From Silurus meridionalis (lineage: Eukaryota; Chordata; Actinopteri; Siluriformes; Siluridae), in contig NC_060887.1 of NCBI RefSeq assembly GCF_014805685.1, positions 31,616,463 through 31,680,462 of the forward strand: a stretch of 64,000 bases of DNA. The letters run 5' to 3'. Shown piece after piece: positions 1-13,687 of the stretch. Every line of letters begins with the position of its first letter. Position 1 is the first letter of the stretch. Made by a program: the position numbers and the translations under genes. A model generated the notes under the pieces. It was not told the DNA's origin and ran no database searches. It was given only the letters and a program-made list of their open reading frames with translations.

Positions 1-916
1 TCTATAGCACTTTCACAGCTTTACAGAAATTAACAGTTAAGGTGAACGATGTGTATTTATCCCTGATGAGCAGCCTGGGCGTCTGTGGCAAAGAACAAAG
101 ATGTTACAAGGAAGAAACCTTAAGAAGAACCAGACTCAAAAGGGGAACCCATCCTCATTTGGGTGACATCAAGAGTGTGATTATAGTCTTTACACAATAC
201 ACAACACTAATATATGTGCCATGTCTCACCTTATCCATTATGTCATATGTTGTATTTTTACATCTTAGAAAGCAACACATTAAATACAAATAATAAGAAG
301 ACCATGCAGCATTTGTTGCTGCTATTACACAGAGAACACTTGGGAACCCGAGCATATTTAGATGGCCACCCAAATTAGATGGTCCATTTGTCCTATTTCA
401 GAAACCTCACACTTTGGTAATAAAAATTAAGGAAAAGGGGAGAGGAAAGGTGTGAGCAGAGCAGAGCAGCTGTAACAAACCAAACACTCCGAAAAGCTGA
501 TAAAACTTTTTGTTCCTTGTTTAAATATTCAGTGATTGTTTCATTTGTTTGCTCTGTGCAGTTGAAAGAAACTTTGACAAGTATATAAAAACACCCACAC
601 TCAGATCCAATCCTCATAATAATACATAAACCGCAACACGCTACTAACCCAACAATAAGGTTTACTTCAGAAGAGTGTGTAACCCTGCTGTGAATCTGCA
701 AAACGATTCAAAGCTTCTGCATTGAGTTTCATTTAGCATTAAATGTATAAAGTGAAGTAGAACATTATAGTAATCCTGTCATGACCCAAAAACACTTAAC
801 AGCCAGGACGTAAGAACATGTACCTGTGCCATATATAATTTAGATTTATGTGGATCAAAGACATCCTTTTATCATTATATCCTGTCCAATAGTCCAGCCC
901 ACCCCCCACATTCACA

Positions 917-920
<4 letters not shown>

Positions 921-968
<48 letters not shown>
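921..968. repeat. (CA)24 microsatellite
   Basis: Uninterrupted CA dinucleotides. They create spurious Cys-Val reading frames on the minus strand. Likely length-polymorphic. Confidence 0.98.
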
Positions 969-972
<4 letters not shown>

Positions 973-3900
973 AACACAAATTCTGCTTAACACTCAAATG
1001 GGCTAAAAGTTCAATACACAATGTTTCCGGGTAAAAGATTATTGATTTCTGCTGCGTATGGGTCACAAAGATTACTGAGTATCTGATTCAATCGCACTGT
1101 TGGGCTGCTTATATCAGAGTTATGCATACACACATTACGCTGGATTCACCTTCTAAAGCGGTTCATGTTCATAAATAATATTTTCAGCAAAATCTAAATA
1201 ATCACATTCTTATTATCATGATATCATATCATTTATCTCAGAAGGAGGAAAAACAAATGTAATGTTTGAATTTGTTTTTGTGCCATGAATTGCTTTAAGA
1301 AATTGAAATACTGCTGATATGCTGATAGAGTTGAAAAAGATCGGTGCCAAAAAACACCACAAAACAAAAAACAGTGAGCCAAGTGGATGAGAGAGGTCAA
1401 AAGACAATGGCTAGACGATGCTGAGCTGACCATAGGCTTCCTGTAACTAAAAAAATCCCACACTGTTTACAATCATGCTGAGCAGGAATGCATCTACAAT
1501 GAGCACAGACATGAATTTGTTTACTCTGATATGTATATATACACGTGCATACTTTATAACTTTATAACACAGAAACAATATTTGAATCAAATAAAAGAAT
1601 ATGACTATAACAAAAAATGAGGTTTTCTTAACATTCATTTGCACTAATAGTCACTACTATATAAATGAATATAACACTAAACTCTTACATAATCCAGAAG
1701 GGCAAACATTTTTCTTTCCCCCACACATCTACCCCAACTTAATATGTATCTAAGGAAATGTCTTTCAGATGCAGAAAGCCCCCGAAATGAACACAAAGGG
1801 AGAGTAAAGATGCAAACACTCTTGAAACCTTTAAAACAGAATAGAAAGAGAAATCCACATTATAATGCCATGCAGATGGAGTGTAAATAAGTATGCTTGT
1901 GCTACGACAAACTCGGACGTGTCTACAGGCAAACAAAGCAAAACACGGCAGCTACGTCTGAATGAAAAGCATAAAGCTCAGAAACTGGTGAGGAGTGTGT
2001 TGGGACAGAGTAAAAACACTCCTCTTCTGCTGAACACAACACATGTGGTTCACATTAACACTCGACGGGTAGAGGTGAGGCAGCTCTGGAAGAATTTCAC
2101 TCCGTTACTCACCGCAACCATACACAAGCGTTTTACTGTTTTCAACATGGCTGCTGCAGAGGGTGCCTTTTTTTTTACAAGCTCACTGGGAAAACAACTC
2201 TTTCACTGTTAGTAAAAAAAAAAAAAAAAAAAAAGGAAAATGGGAAAAGAATGCACTTTGAAAGTTACTTGCGGAAGGATATTTTTAAAAAGTGGACTGT
2301 GGATTCATTCAAAGTCCCGAAACCACATTTTAGGCACTAAATTGCACTGATACTATTGGAATACTAATTTACTATAAACAAGGAGATACAATATGGATTT
2401 TTATATAATAATTGAGAATCTGGGGAAAACTAAAACAAACAAAATCAGCCTACTAACTTCTCTGACATAACCAAGTTTGAAATGGTCATTGTGAAAAAGG
2501 AAAATAGCAAATCACATATAATTAGCTACTAAATAGATAACATTAGCATTCTGGCTTAAACAGAGCACGATATCAGATCTGTAGACAAAATACTCACATT
2601 TACACAACTCTAAAGACTATTCATTGATTCCATTATGCTCGTTTTGAATTGCATAAAGTACAGAAAACACATTGTTAACCAATGAAATCACTACTTCAAA
2701 ACCATCCATTAGTGTTCAGCTAGAAAGCTATTTAAGAGACATAAAAACATATCTACAACAGTCAACAGAGAAAATACACAAAAATTATATAAGTATGGAC
2801 CAGTCTTTTCAACCACTGGCATTCTTCTGCTAGCAGGCTAGTCAAGACAAATGAGAGACCAGCCTCACTGTGTTAGCAAACTAGCTAGCTTAAAACATAT
2901 TTTAGGATGTACATATGTAAACAGAAATCTGCCAAAATCATTTCTACTTGACGCCAGTTTGAGTTTGAAATGTAAAAATAGCTATATGATAATTCACGAG
3001 CAACATAAATTCGAGTTAACCATATACGAAAAAACTTTCATGTATCATTTACTTTGTATGTATGGGTGTGTATGTGTGTGAGTGTTCATCCATTGCTCAG
3101 AGCCCATTATACACCAAGGGCAGACAGCATGTCGGTCAGTAAGACCAGATTAGCCCAGGTCTCAATGGCATTACTGCAGAAGATCTAAGCTTTCTGACAT
3201 TACGCTGATGCTATTCTTATCTGCTTAGCAAAAAAACTTGCTTGTGATGGCATTCCATTTTCATGTCATAATGAATGGCTAAGCTTTTATTCCAGTTCAC
3301 AATATTGGAATATTATATTATTATATTATATCCTTATGCCGCAAATAGCAGAAATGTGTCCAAGAAAAAAGACCTTGAAAATGCTGCCTTTTGATATTGT
3401 TCAGTCAATCAAAAGAGCTTATTGCAGTACATATAAAAACAATTTGCAAAACAATGTAAAAAAAAAAAAGACAAAAAATTAAATGTAAATTTGCCCAAAT
3501 ATTTGTACAGTGACAAACTAAGCAATCTTCTCCCTCAACCAAGTTTTTTTTTTACCTTGAAACACAGTTCAATTCAGTTAACCTCACAGCCGAATACGAC
3601 TAAACAAACATCAGTTAATTAAAACCGACCCTAACAAAACCTCACCAACTCCGGGTTCTGAATTAAGTACTTTAATGTCAGCTGTGCTTGTAAAACACCA
3701 GGAAGGCAACAATAAAAAAAAAAAAACCTGAAGTTTCGATGTGGTTTAGCAGCTGGAGAGAAGAAGGAATGCAATGGAAACTCTCCCCTGAGAACTTTGT
3801 TCATCTGTTTAGCTTTCCTTCAACATGTTTAAGATGTTGCGTGTATAAAAACGTGAATAGGGCAAAAATATGTCCAGGAGAGTGGAACCATTTTTAGTTA

Positions 3901-5356
3901 TACAATCTGGTGTGTCTGGTGTTCATTCTATTTTAAAAGTTAACCATTTTATTTTCATAAAAAAAAAAAACACAATTTCTATTTAAACGTATTTTTATGT
4001 TTTTTATTCTTAATTTTATTTATATTTAGTAAAGACCCTAAATAAATTACACATGTAAAACAAACACACTTGTTCGGTTACCATTCGACTGTAGTGTTAA
4101 TGTACACCTAGATTTTTGCCTAGTTGAATATGTTAATAAACAGTGTTTGAAAAGTGTGTTTTACTAGCAAGGAGCTGGATTTGAATAAAAAAATAAAAGG
4201 ATGAAATTGGGCCCGACTTCCCTCGGAAATATACCCTTTTACAGTGATTAGAGTGCTGGGAGATTCCTCCTTACTCAGCAGTGCAGTCTATATCCAAATC
4301 TACAGTAATTAATTTGGACAGAGTTGTGGAGTAAGCAGAGAGGAGGGCCAAATACTCAGCTTGAAAATTTGCAGAGTAGAGCTGCACAGTATGGAAAGAA
4401 GGGGGAAAAAAGAAAAAAGTATGAACAGGAAATGGTGGGCTTTTTTTTACTGAAGGACTCTGAAATCAAGCCCGTCTTTACTGGAGAATGAAAAACCCAC
4501 TGTCTTAGCAGCAACCTCCCTGACACAAGGACCAAGAAATGAAGAACCAGAACAGCAGCACAAACCCCACAAATCTTTCTGTCTGCACAGAGAGTCAACA
4601 CAAGCATGACCTACCACCCACTTTAATCTGGGGACGTTTGGAATGACACCCAGGTCTAAGTAATAAATAAATAAATAAATAAAAAATGTTCTCGGAGACA
4701 AAATACTGCACTTCCTGTCTCTAACTCCCTCCAAGCTTCTGTTTCCATGCTGTCTTTCTTAATATCATTCTTATTAAATGCTCCAAAAGTCACATATTAG
4801 AAGGAGTTGGAGGTTAAAATATGTATGTATATAAGACAACTCTGAAAAATGTATGGTTTAGGGATGGTATTAAGAAAAAATCTTTTTTTGCACCATTATG
4901 GGTAAATTATGGGACTGTTGATCAGATCCTTCTTCTTCTCCTTGAAACTCTCTAACCAGCCCATCTGGAATTCAAATGTATGTGATTGTAAATGCCACTG
5001 ATGTCACATTTTAAATGAGGCTCTTGATTTGATGCGCACTGAGCTGCTACAAGATTGACTGAAATACTGTGCAGGGGTACTGGTGTTCCAAAAAAAAAAA
5101 AGTGTCCAGGTCAAAAATAAATTATTTGTATGCATCTCATTACAAAAGAATTATATAATTTGGATATATATTATGTACACTGTATATACATAAATGCATT
5201 TTTCAAAACCTGATATTTTTCCATATTCAGTAGAGCTTTATTTTTCCTAAATCTTCCTCCTATAAAACACCAAATAGTTGCAACTTGTTAAAAACATGGA
5301 TTTAACCTAGCACTAAGATGACTTTAATTTAAGTGATCAGTCATTTAGGCAGCCTT

Positions 5357-5760
5357 AGATTGGATTAGATTAGATTAAACTTTATTGTCATTGTACATGT
5401 ACAAGTACAAGGAAATGAAATGCAGTTTAGGTCTAACCAGAAGTGCAATAGCAGCAAGTGCAGAATATACAGTGTTTACATAAGTTACATAAATTAAATT
5501 GTATTATAGCAGTAATTTACAGATGTGTATGTACTATGAACATAATATACAGATGGCTATTACTATAAACAGAACTTTACAGAAGGATATGTACTATGAA
5601 CATAATATATGGCTATTACTATAAACAGAAATCAGGTGGATATATATATACAATGGAAAGTTAGGCAATGAGCATAGTTTTTTGTGTAAACAGTCCATTA
5701 ACGAAGTGTGAGGCAGTGTATGAAGGGCAGTAGGATCAGCGAGGGGCAGTTTTCAATAAA
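5357..5760. repeat. Dispersed fish repeat with 'actttattgtcattgtac' motif and internal tandem duplication
   Basis: Starts with iterated 'gatta' units, followed by a motif typical of high-copy teleost non-autonomous repeats (TTTATTGTCATTGTAC, then GAAATGAAATGCAG). Inside it, a unit of about 58 bp containing 'tatgtactatgaacataat' is tandemly duplicated (about 5519-5577 and 5579-5635). Similar 'cttttattgtc' elements occur at 14565-14830 and 41866-42240. The exact family cannot be named without a repeat library. Confidence 0.6.
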
Positions 5761-7470
5761 GAGACAGCTCTAGGAAAAAAGCAATATGATATGTGCATCA
5801 TAATAAAAATAACATCATGGACGCTCTGGTTTATGCTTTACAGATCCCTCTTTAAGAAGCTCCAGCTCAGATTCTCCACATCTGTGTGCATGCTCTAAAA
5901 AACAGGGTGGTATGTCGAGTGAATGGTTCAATCTAAGCCCTGACCTAGGCAAGGGGTCACTGGGACAGGAATAAACACTGTTTCCGAACAGCTGCCTGAA
6001 AGCCATTGTAAATACTTTATGTAGTGCTAAGCAGCAGAGACAAGAGGCTCATGGCCTTAAATAAAACTACAGACAGAAATGTGAACTGGTTACATGGATT
6101 ATAATTGCATGTGATGTTCCCAAGTGTACCTAAAAGCATAGTAAGGGACAGCTATGTCTTTCGTCAATGACTATTAGTCTATACAATTGCTGTCCTACTG
6201 CTGTAGATTACAAAGAAGCTCCAAGCTCATAAGCAGCTCAGTGTACTTACAGTGAAATGTGTTTTATCTTTAAACACAGCCATGTATTCAGACAGCCTAC
6301 TGTTTAATTTCACTCTGTTTTGAGAGTGTCAGATATATAAAGCGGGTTGACCCACAACGCTCAAATTTATCAGCTCACTATGGATATGATAAAGTGGGTG
6401 GTTAATGTGAATGAATAATTGAAAGATTAAAACTCACTTTAACAGTAAACACCATCTAAAAGCATGTAAAAACTATTTGTGGATTAATTCATTCAAATTG
6501 TTAGCTAATTTTATCCATTGCTAAGAACTGATGGTGTAAGCGTGATTGCGTAAAGTCAGCTCACAAACTGCTGAGCCCACTTTTTTCCACCAGTTCCGAG
6601 ATGAGAGCTGCTCACATGCTGGCTAACAGCCCATGCTTTTGTCTTTAAAAGGTACACAGTAGAGTGCTGATCTAAAATAATGCAGCCCTTTCCTTTCAGC
6701 CAAAAACCCCTCTACCTCCATCGAACCATTTGGATTGGTGATACTGCAGAACTACAAAGAAAACAAGAAGACCTGATTAAGAAATGTTTGTGATCAGCGT
6801 CTTGGCCTGAATAAATCTGATATGTGAATGTTGCTGAAGCGGTGTTCAAGATTTACAGTCTGGAAAAGGAAAGACACAGCCACACACCCATCTGTCCCTA
6901 GTTCCCTGATTTATACTGCTGAAGACAGGAGAGGACATGGAAAAAGATATCCAGCACTCTTTGAGGGGAAATTTAGCATGGCATGAAAACGGAGCAAAAA
7001 AGCGGACGATGAAATGGCAGCCACATTGCATCTGTCTTCACGTGCTGTAAATAATGCGTTGTGAAATGATTTATTTAGAAGGAGTAATTTAAACTGTGAG
7101 GTGGGGTCTCTAACACAGAAATACATACATGAACTAACCTGTACGAAGGCAGGAAATTTAATGTTTGTCAAATAGCCTTTATCAAAGAGTGAATTAAATT
7201 AAATCTATAAAATTCAATTTGATTGTTAGATGTTCAAACTGTAGGGTGGATTTTGACCAAACAGTGTTTTAAGGGTTTTTTTTCACACTGAAATGTTAAT
7301 CTGCATCATAACAATTGCAACTCTAAATACAACCCTAAATGCATATTATAATGTTTTTATTAAATTTTACACAATACAATTGACTCACTGGAAAGTCTTT
7401 TTTATTTAACCATAATAAATATCAAATAAGTACAGTTCGTAATTGTTCGTTTAAACAAGTGGTTAACGTT

Positions 7471-7647
7471 TTATGGAGATTTGTCCCATCCACCCTTCTC
7501 CCCCATGGCCATGAGGATCTCATTAAAGACACCCTTCAGCCAAACTGTGTTTAGACGAAAGTCACAAAGCTGATGATAATGACTCTCAGATGTCTTGGTC
7601 TTGAAGACAGAGATGAACTTTAGGTTTTCATTATCACAGCGCAGCAT
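7471..7647 (-). CDS. Unidentified 58-codon coding-like ORF (small gene, exon or retrocopy fragment)
   Basis: A minus-strand frame from an ATG at 7647 to a TAA at 7471-7473. It begins MLRCDNENLKFISVF and ends with the stretch MGEKGGWDKSP. Composition looks protein-coding: balanced charged and hydrophobic residues, two Trp, mixed codons with many C/G-ending ones, and no low complexity, unlike the surrounding AT-rich DNA. An in-frame stop lies two codons upstream of the ATG, so a longer product would need splicing; the only close AG acceptor follows 'cctaaag' a few codons inside the frame. I do not recognise the family. It could be the 3' end of a processed pseudogene, a terminal exon of an unseen gene, or chance. 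No poly(A) tail or target duplication was found to settle this. Confidence 0.35.
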   Translation of the reverse strand: MLRCDNENLKFISVFKTKTSESHYHQLCDFRLNTVWLKGVFNEILMAMGEKGGWDKSP

Positions 7648-9007
7648 ATTTTATACCGTTATTTAACTAGCAAACAAGGCTAGTTCGAGTGCAGTGAACA
7701 TTTAGAAACAACAAAGTCTCTATTATGCATTACATTGAGTCCTTGATATGCATGGTATTTGGGGGAGAGCAGCATTTCAAATGTGAGAGTGGACAACAGA
7801 GCACTGACCACATGCCGGAACAACACAAACCTAGTTCAAGCTAATTTTGTTTGTGATGTGCTTCTGGTCTGCGTGGACACAAGCCACATTGTGACTGACA
7901 CAGTTACTGGCCTTTTCGATATTTGTGTAGAATGCTGAAATTTCTTCGCCCACAGGAATGTCTCTAAAGCCGCAGTTCTTGTGAGAAAAAGCAGTGAAGA
8001 GGAAATCTGTGATAACACTGACCCTGACCTACGGGTTATCCATTTTCATTAATAACGACATGTTCACCAGTTACACAGAAAAGGGAATCTCATCCAAGCA
8101 TTGTTCGAAACACTTCTAGATATCATAGCATTTGGTATAGTTGCTAAAGAATGTTTGCAAAATCTATTTTTATGGTATCTGTAGAGATTAAAAAAATGGA
8201 CAAGAGAGATGAAAAACAAAGTGAGATTTTGACAATATTCATATTTTAAGCTTTGGTTAAAACCAGTCCATTAGCTAGCAACAATTAGAACATATATTAA
8301 AAAACAAACAAACAATATAAAAACACTAACCAAAACACCAAAATTACGAAAATATCACAACCCTCAAGTGTTTTTCAGGACATGTGGTGATCAAAGATAC
8401 ACAAAATAATCAGAACTAATTAGGTTTGTTGTAAATAGCAAAACAAAAAGCAACAGGAATTTGTCATCTTAATATCATAAGAAAGTCCATCATATTTCAA
8501 GGCAGAAAAACAAACCAATGCCACAAAAATGCAAAAATTCAAACTTGAAGTATTTTGCAGCCTGGGTTAGCTGACTCGAAAGGTTTGAAAAGTTTTTAAA
8601 GTAGAAACAGAAATACTATAGAATGATTATAGCTATTTCAGAAATATTTGAACTATTGTATATCAAGCAAAAGGAAAATATGCATGTCCTCAAATCAGTG
8701 TGTTCTTGTTCTTTTTTACTGCAGAGAATTGTGGTCAATGAACCCTGGTACTACAACTTCTATAAACAACTGCACTGAATTTGTCAAAAAGCTGACCTCA
8801 AAAAGTTATATATTTGACAACATGGGTCTATATTTAGACTCCCGAGTGGTGCAAAAGTCCACACCCAATAATCAAACCATTGCGAGACGTGTGGCCAGTC
8901 AGATGTGGTCCTGCTGACTGGGCAGGAAGAGTCTATAGTACATCCTGTTGTTAATCAGAGTATGCTGCACACTCCATAGTAAAAATAATTCTATAGGTTC
9001 TGTTCTC

Positions 9008-9012
<5 letters not shown>

Positions 9013-9066
<54 letters not shown>
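9013..9066. repeat. (TA)n microsatellite
   Basis: About 27 TA units, uninterrupted, lying just upstream of the Tigger relic. Confidence 0.98.
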
Positions 9067-9070
<4 letters not shown>

Positions 9071-9159
9071 CAGAATATATGAACATGCTGAAATCTTTGT
9101 CTATTTTAAACAAAATCTACAACAATATTCAGATTTTTTGAAAAAGGGGTTTTTTTCAT

Positions 9160-9770
9160 ACTAATTAATACCTCGACTAAGTAATATCTCGGTACACGTT
9201 GGCTGTGCAACCCTTCAAAATCGGTACAAGTCCCATTATTAAAACTTAAAAATGATCCGACATTTATCGCATATTTAGAACTCGACACCGACTCTCGCGA
9301 TGAAAACTCATGACTGCTTCAGTCTCGCGGTAAACCAGATGCATGAATAGTCTCATGTAAGCTCGCAAACAGTGCCATATAGCGTTCTCTTTTATGCTGT
9401 TTGTACATTTTGGTTAAAAATGCCGCCCAAGAAGCCTGTAAAAAGAGAAATAAGGCTAAAAGAGAATTAGGCAGAATCATAGGCAAGTATGAAGGTGGTA
9501 TAAATGCGACTCAAAATCGTTGCCGATTACAAAATTCCAAGAACGATGATCTCGACAATGATGAAAAATAAAAAAGCAGCGAGTATTGCAAAAGTGTGTG
9601 ACTAAACAACAGTCACAGAAAATTGGAAGAAGTGGAAAAACTTGTACATCTGGATTAAAGAGAAACAATTAGCTGGTGACAGCATTTTTGAGGCAATAAT
9701 CTTTACTTATCAAGTTTGAATCCAGAAACTGTGTAGAAGTCTACAACCATTATATATAATAGGGAATTTT
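9160..9770 (+). mobile_element. Degenerate pogo/Tigger-like DNA transposon with transposase N-terminal remnants
   Basis: The left end carries the 'aatacctcgacta...ctcggtacac' sequence seen in vertebrate pogo/Tigger termini. From 9420 an ATG opens a frame beginning MPPKKPVKR. After frame breaks, the sequence reads IIGKYEGGI (about 9476-9502), IPRTMISTMMKNKKAASIAK (about 9530-9590) and YIWIKEKQLAGDSIFEAII (about 9640-9700). This order matches the CENP-B/pogo helix-turn-helix DNA-binding region (psq-type HTH followed by the second HTH). Frameshifts and stops show that it is dead, and the DDE catalytic half is absent. The right terminus was not located. Confidence 0.7.
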
Positions 9771-10986
9771 TGTGGCTATCATATTAGGGCTGAAACGATT
9801 CCTTGAGTAACTTAAGTAATTCAAATACAAAAAAGCTTTGAGGCAAATTATTTGCACGTTTCCAAAAGCTCAGGGTGTTTCCCCCCATTATTACTGATTC
9901 ACCACCCACTAATCTCTGGACGCCAATGAAGTCTCATTTATGAACATGGCGTCCACACAAAGCAGGGCTAGAAACGTGTGTAGACTGTAGGGTTCAGAGT
10001 TTACATACAGGTAAGCACTTTCTCCCGTACACACGTTTTCAGCTTTGTTTTGTGCATATGGCATGTTTATAAACGAGACCCCTGGACAGGTTGCACAGAA
10101 GATGCCGAATGAAAAATGGAGGAAAATAGCGAGGGGGAAATAAAATTGTCACATTTTGAAATAAATATTCATAAGACTTAAAGAACCTTCCAGAAAATGC
10201 CCTGAGCTTTGTTTCAAACACAAGCAATCCAGTGGTCTTCTTTAAAACCAATAACACCTGTAGCTTTTAACACCAAGCTACTAACAAAGGATAAACACAA
10301 GCAGATTTGTACACACAAACACACACACACACTCAACAAATAACACTTGTGTGCAAGCAGATGTCACCCTGAGAATATCAAGTGCTTCTGTGCAGCAGCT
10401 GAAGTCTCATTCAGTGGGTAATCTAGACTCACACAAAAATACACATACAGAAATACGCCACACAAATGCTTTCCTGCAATTAAGTTTATCTCGGAAGAGC
10501 TACACCCACTCTCTTAATTCAAAGATATGGATCTGCACTAACCCTGCCCCCCACCTTCTTCATACCTCCCACCACCACCACCTCAATACATAATGTCACT
10601 GCCAGATAAAAGCAAAGTCCATCAGCTGCTCTGAAGGACACTGAAGACATCCAGACATCCTTCTCAAAGCTGAAACGGTGCTCTGTCACTGCTTGTTTCC
10701 TGATCTGAGCTCCAGTCACTGAATCACCACCCCCTCCTCTGCATCCTTGGATTGATGCCATTTAGGATGCGATAGAGCTTTGGAACTGACTGGAAGTATA
10801 TTCTTTTTAAGTCAGTGTTGTTTTATTTTTGCTTGTGTGCTTTTAAAGACACCGTGGCTGAGTCTAAAGAAGCATAGTTTCAAACAAAAAAAAGAGCTTT
10901 TTAATTGTACATTAGAGCACAGTGAAATACCTTCTTTGCATATCCTTGTGGTATTAGGAAGAAAGGGTTTAGAGCTCACATCGCCA

Positions 10987-11104
10987 TGATGCAGGACCCC
11001 TCTAGTAAAGAGGGTTATGGGCCTTGCTCAAGGGCAATACTGGGCCTTGAACCCCCGACCTGCCGATCAGTAACCCAGAGCCATAACCACTGAGCTGCCA
11101 ATTC
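10987..11104 (-). mobile_element. tRNA-derived SINE, 5' part, minus strand
   Basis: Read on the minus strand it starts 'ggcagctcagtggtta' (A-box-like, about 11087-11100), continues with 'ggctctgggttactgatc', a B-box-like 'ggttcaagg' (about 11045-11054), and then the core 'cccttgagcaaggccc'. The same order and near-identical words occur on the plus strand at 41482-41716, so this is a dispersed Pol III SINE family with a tRNA-like head and a conserved core. The 3' part is lost or too diverged to follow. Confidence 0.75.
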
Positions 11105-12147
11105 CAATCGGTATACTTTCAATATGAGACATGTAACGGTTTACACATGTAACATAAAAAGAAATATAACATAACAGCATGTCACCAGGATTTCTTTAAC
11201 GCAATAAACCTATTAAGTAGCTATTTAAATAGTTAAAGTTAGTGTTTGCCATATATTTTTGTAGTTTGTCTTCCGTTTAAATTTTCAGTCTGTCTTCAGA
11301 AACATGAGCATTTACATACTTTTTTAAATCAGAAATTGTAGTTTGGTTTAGTTTCCAGACATTGTTCAAGCTACAGAAGATAGGTAACAAATATCTAAAC
11401 CACATTGACTTACAACATTTAGCTGTTACAATGATAAAAAAGGAAGTACTTGTTCAGAATTCATCAAAAACTCCTGACAAAGTTCCACTCTTTTAGGAGA
11501 CCTTTTCCAATCATCAACCGGAGAAGCTTCCAAGTTGGACAAGTAAAAAAAAAAAAAAAAAAAAGAAACACTGTCCAAAAAACGTCTAATTTTCACCTGC
11601 AGAAACACACCATTTGACATAAGACATGTTAAAAGCTGTCCAGTGACAGTTAATCTTTGCCTCTTTTTAAACCATTAAAACAAAGAGCACTTAAATGTGC
11701 CACAGAAGCCCACAGAAGCTTTGTATGACTGGATCTTTATCAGATCTGTGTCTGGGGCTTCAAAGGAGATTTTCCACACAGATTGCATTGTTCATGGAAA
11801 ACAATTTGGGCTTGATAAATGAGCAATGTGATATTAAATTGAGATATTTGATCAAAATAAATATTGACTTTCACGAATAGGATTAATGAAAAATGTTTTA
11901 CATTTATTAAAGGAGCATTTTATTAATGCCTTTTATTCAACAGAGGAGGCCAGGCTAGCTTATATTATAATGACAGGAACATCTGAGATGATAACTATAA
12001 CCACCTAAATGAATCATTGCAGGAGATCTAGACTAGAGGCAAATGTTTTGGTTGCCTGGAAATCTGACTAGTCTAGGCCAAATATAACATAAAATTACAT
12101 GATGGACTGAACGGCTAGTTAAACAAACACAAAAAGAAATATTTGAA

Positions 12148-12420
12148 CCCCCTTATCTACGAGGGATAGGTTTCATACCTCCCAGTGGACGCCTGAAATC
12201 AGACAGTAGCAACTAGAAATTGGATAAAATACCAATATTTGATCGGTACTTCTGTCTTTACAGAAATCAACTTTGTAATTTCTGCCAGCATTTGAGTGAT
12301 CGTGACTCCTGAGATATGAATTTGTTTGAAGTGCATGGTACATTTTAGGTCCAAGGCTACCGACCAGCTCAAATTCACTGATTAGCACGTATGAACGTGG
12401 TGTGACTAAACCAAAGCTCT
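12148..12420 (+). mobile_element. Tigger/pogo-like terminal fragment
   Basis: The sequence starting 'ccccttatctacgaggg', followed by 'cccagtggacgcctgaaa', closely resembles the terminal region of vertebrate Tigger-type elements (a 'ccccttatccgcgggggat' start and 'cccagtggatgcctgaaa' just inside). Only this end is recognisable. The opposite inverted end was not found, so the right boundary is approximate. Confidence 0.55.
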
Positions 12421-13388
12421 AGAGGCCTGGTAATGATCAGCATCAACTCAACATACTGATAATAGGTGTTTATTTCTGACAGACACACCACTTAATTTAT
12501 ATATCTATCGCTTTCACTGTATGTTATGAGGCAATGCTAGTGCAATATCTGGTGTCCACATTTCAGATTTGACTCAGTCGAATGGTATTGTTTCAGTTAT
12601 GCAGTGAATTATCAGGTGATCAAACATTTGTGTTGTGTTTGTTTTGGAGCCTAGTTCCTTGTCAGATTTGCTCCCTGCACACAAACCTGTGCGCCATTGC
12701 CATTTAAGAGGCTATTACACCATGCAACACCGTATAACACTCTATGTGTGCTCCATCCGTTATTTATTGTGGAACACCTTCAACTTAGCTGGCTTAATAA
12801 GCTTCACAACAGACACACACACACAGACAAAACCATACAACCACATACACACACGAATAGAGGTGTGACGGAAAACAAAAAAAATGAAAAAGTAATTAAT
12901 TTTCAGTGTAAGAGTTAGTTATTCAGGACACCACTAATGCAAATAAAATGTCACGTATATCTTATTAGCATAAACAATAACTTTCACTTATTTCTGTTTA
13001 CAATGACATTTTATACTGATTTTGAATTACCGAGGTTTGAATGAAACTGATTTCATTCGTGAGCAACCAAACAGTCCAATAGGTTAAGGGTTTAATCACT
13101 CATACATATAATAGTTTGTGATTGCATGGTTTTTTTTTAACCCAAGTGTAACTAAATTGAAATTACAGACCCCAGTCTAAAAACCTCTCATCTAGCTCAC
13201 CTACTTTTAGAGGAACACACTGGGAAGAAGAAACTACTGGACTTTTTTTTCCTTAAAAGAGAGAACACTTAGACACCCCCTTTTTACTACATGTGTCCAG
13301 ACCACAGTATTCATGCCCCCATCTCGGCTGATTACTAATGTATCTAAATGTAACACCCTTACTCACTGACACACACTCACACTCACCC

Positions 13389-13629
13389 TAGTATTAGCAG
13401 CTTATATTTGAAAGTGACCTAGAATATACTGCTTATTACTTTAAACAAACGTAAATATTTTCCCTCCTTTAGTTATTTTAATTAAAAAGCTGAAACAAAA
13501 AAAAAGATTTCCTGGTAAGGGCCATCCAAATGTCCCCCCAAAGTCAAACATGTCAGATGTTTTTTTATATTTATAGGACATTTGGTCCCCATGAAGCTTT
13601 TAACTAAAACACACACACACACACACACA

Positions 13630-13687
<58 letters not shown>

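Larger units (their letters stand above)
1..7470. other. Intergenic or unassigned non-coding stretch
   Basis: AT-rich DNA with no convincing exon on either strand. It contains a CA microsatellite (921-968), several A or T homopolymers (for example near 2214-2234 and 3955-3971), an AAAT tetranucleotide run near 4663-4684 and a dispersed repeat at 5357-5760, listed separately. Open frames here are short, lack recognisable domains and often run through simple repeats. If the CpG block at 14030-14460 is the promoter of a minus-strand gene, this stretch could be inside that gene's first intron. Confidence 0.6.

Noticed and set aside
796..1066. Cys-Val-rich open frames on the minus strand
   Set aside because: They are translations of the CA microsatellite at 921-968. 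The same applies to frames over 13610-13685, 32111-32160, 49821-50005 and 51490-51535.
1865..2212. 115-residue plus-strand frame
   Set aside because: No recognisable domain, no homology I can name, and it ends in a homopolymer region. Length is within chance expectation for 64 kb.
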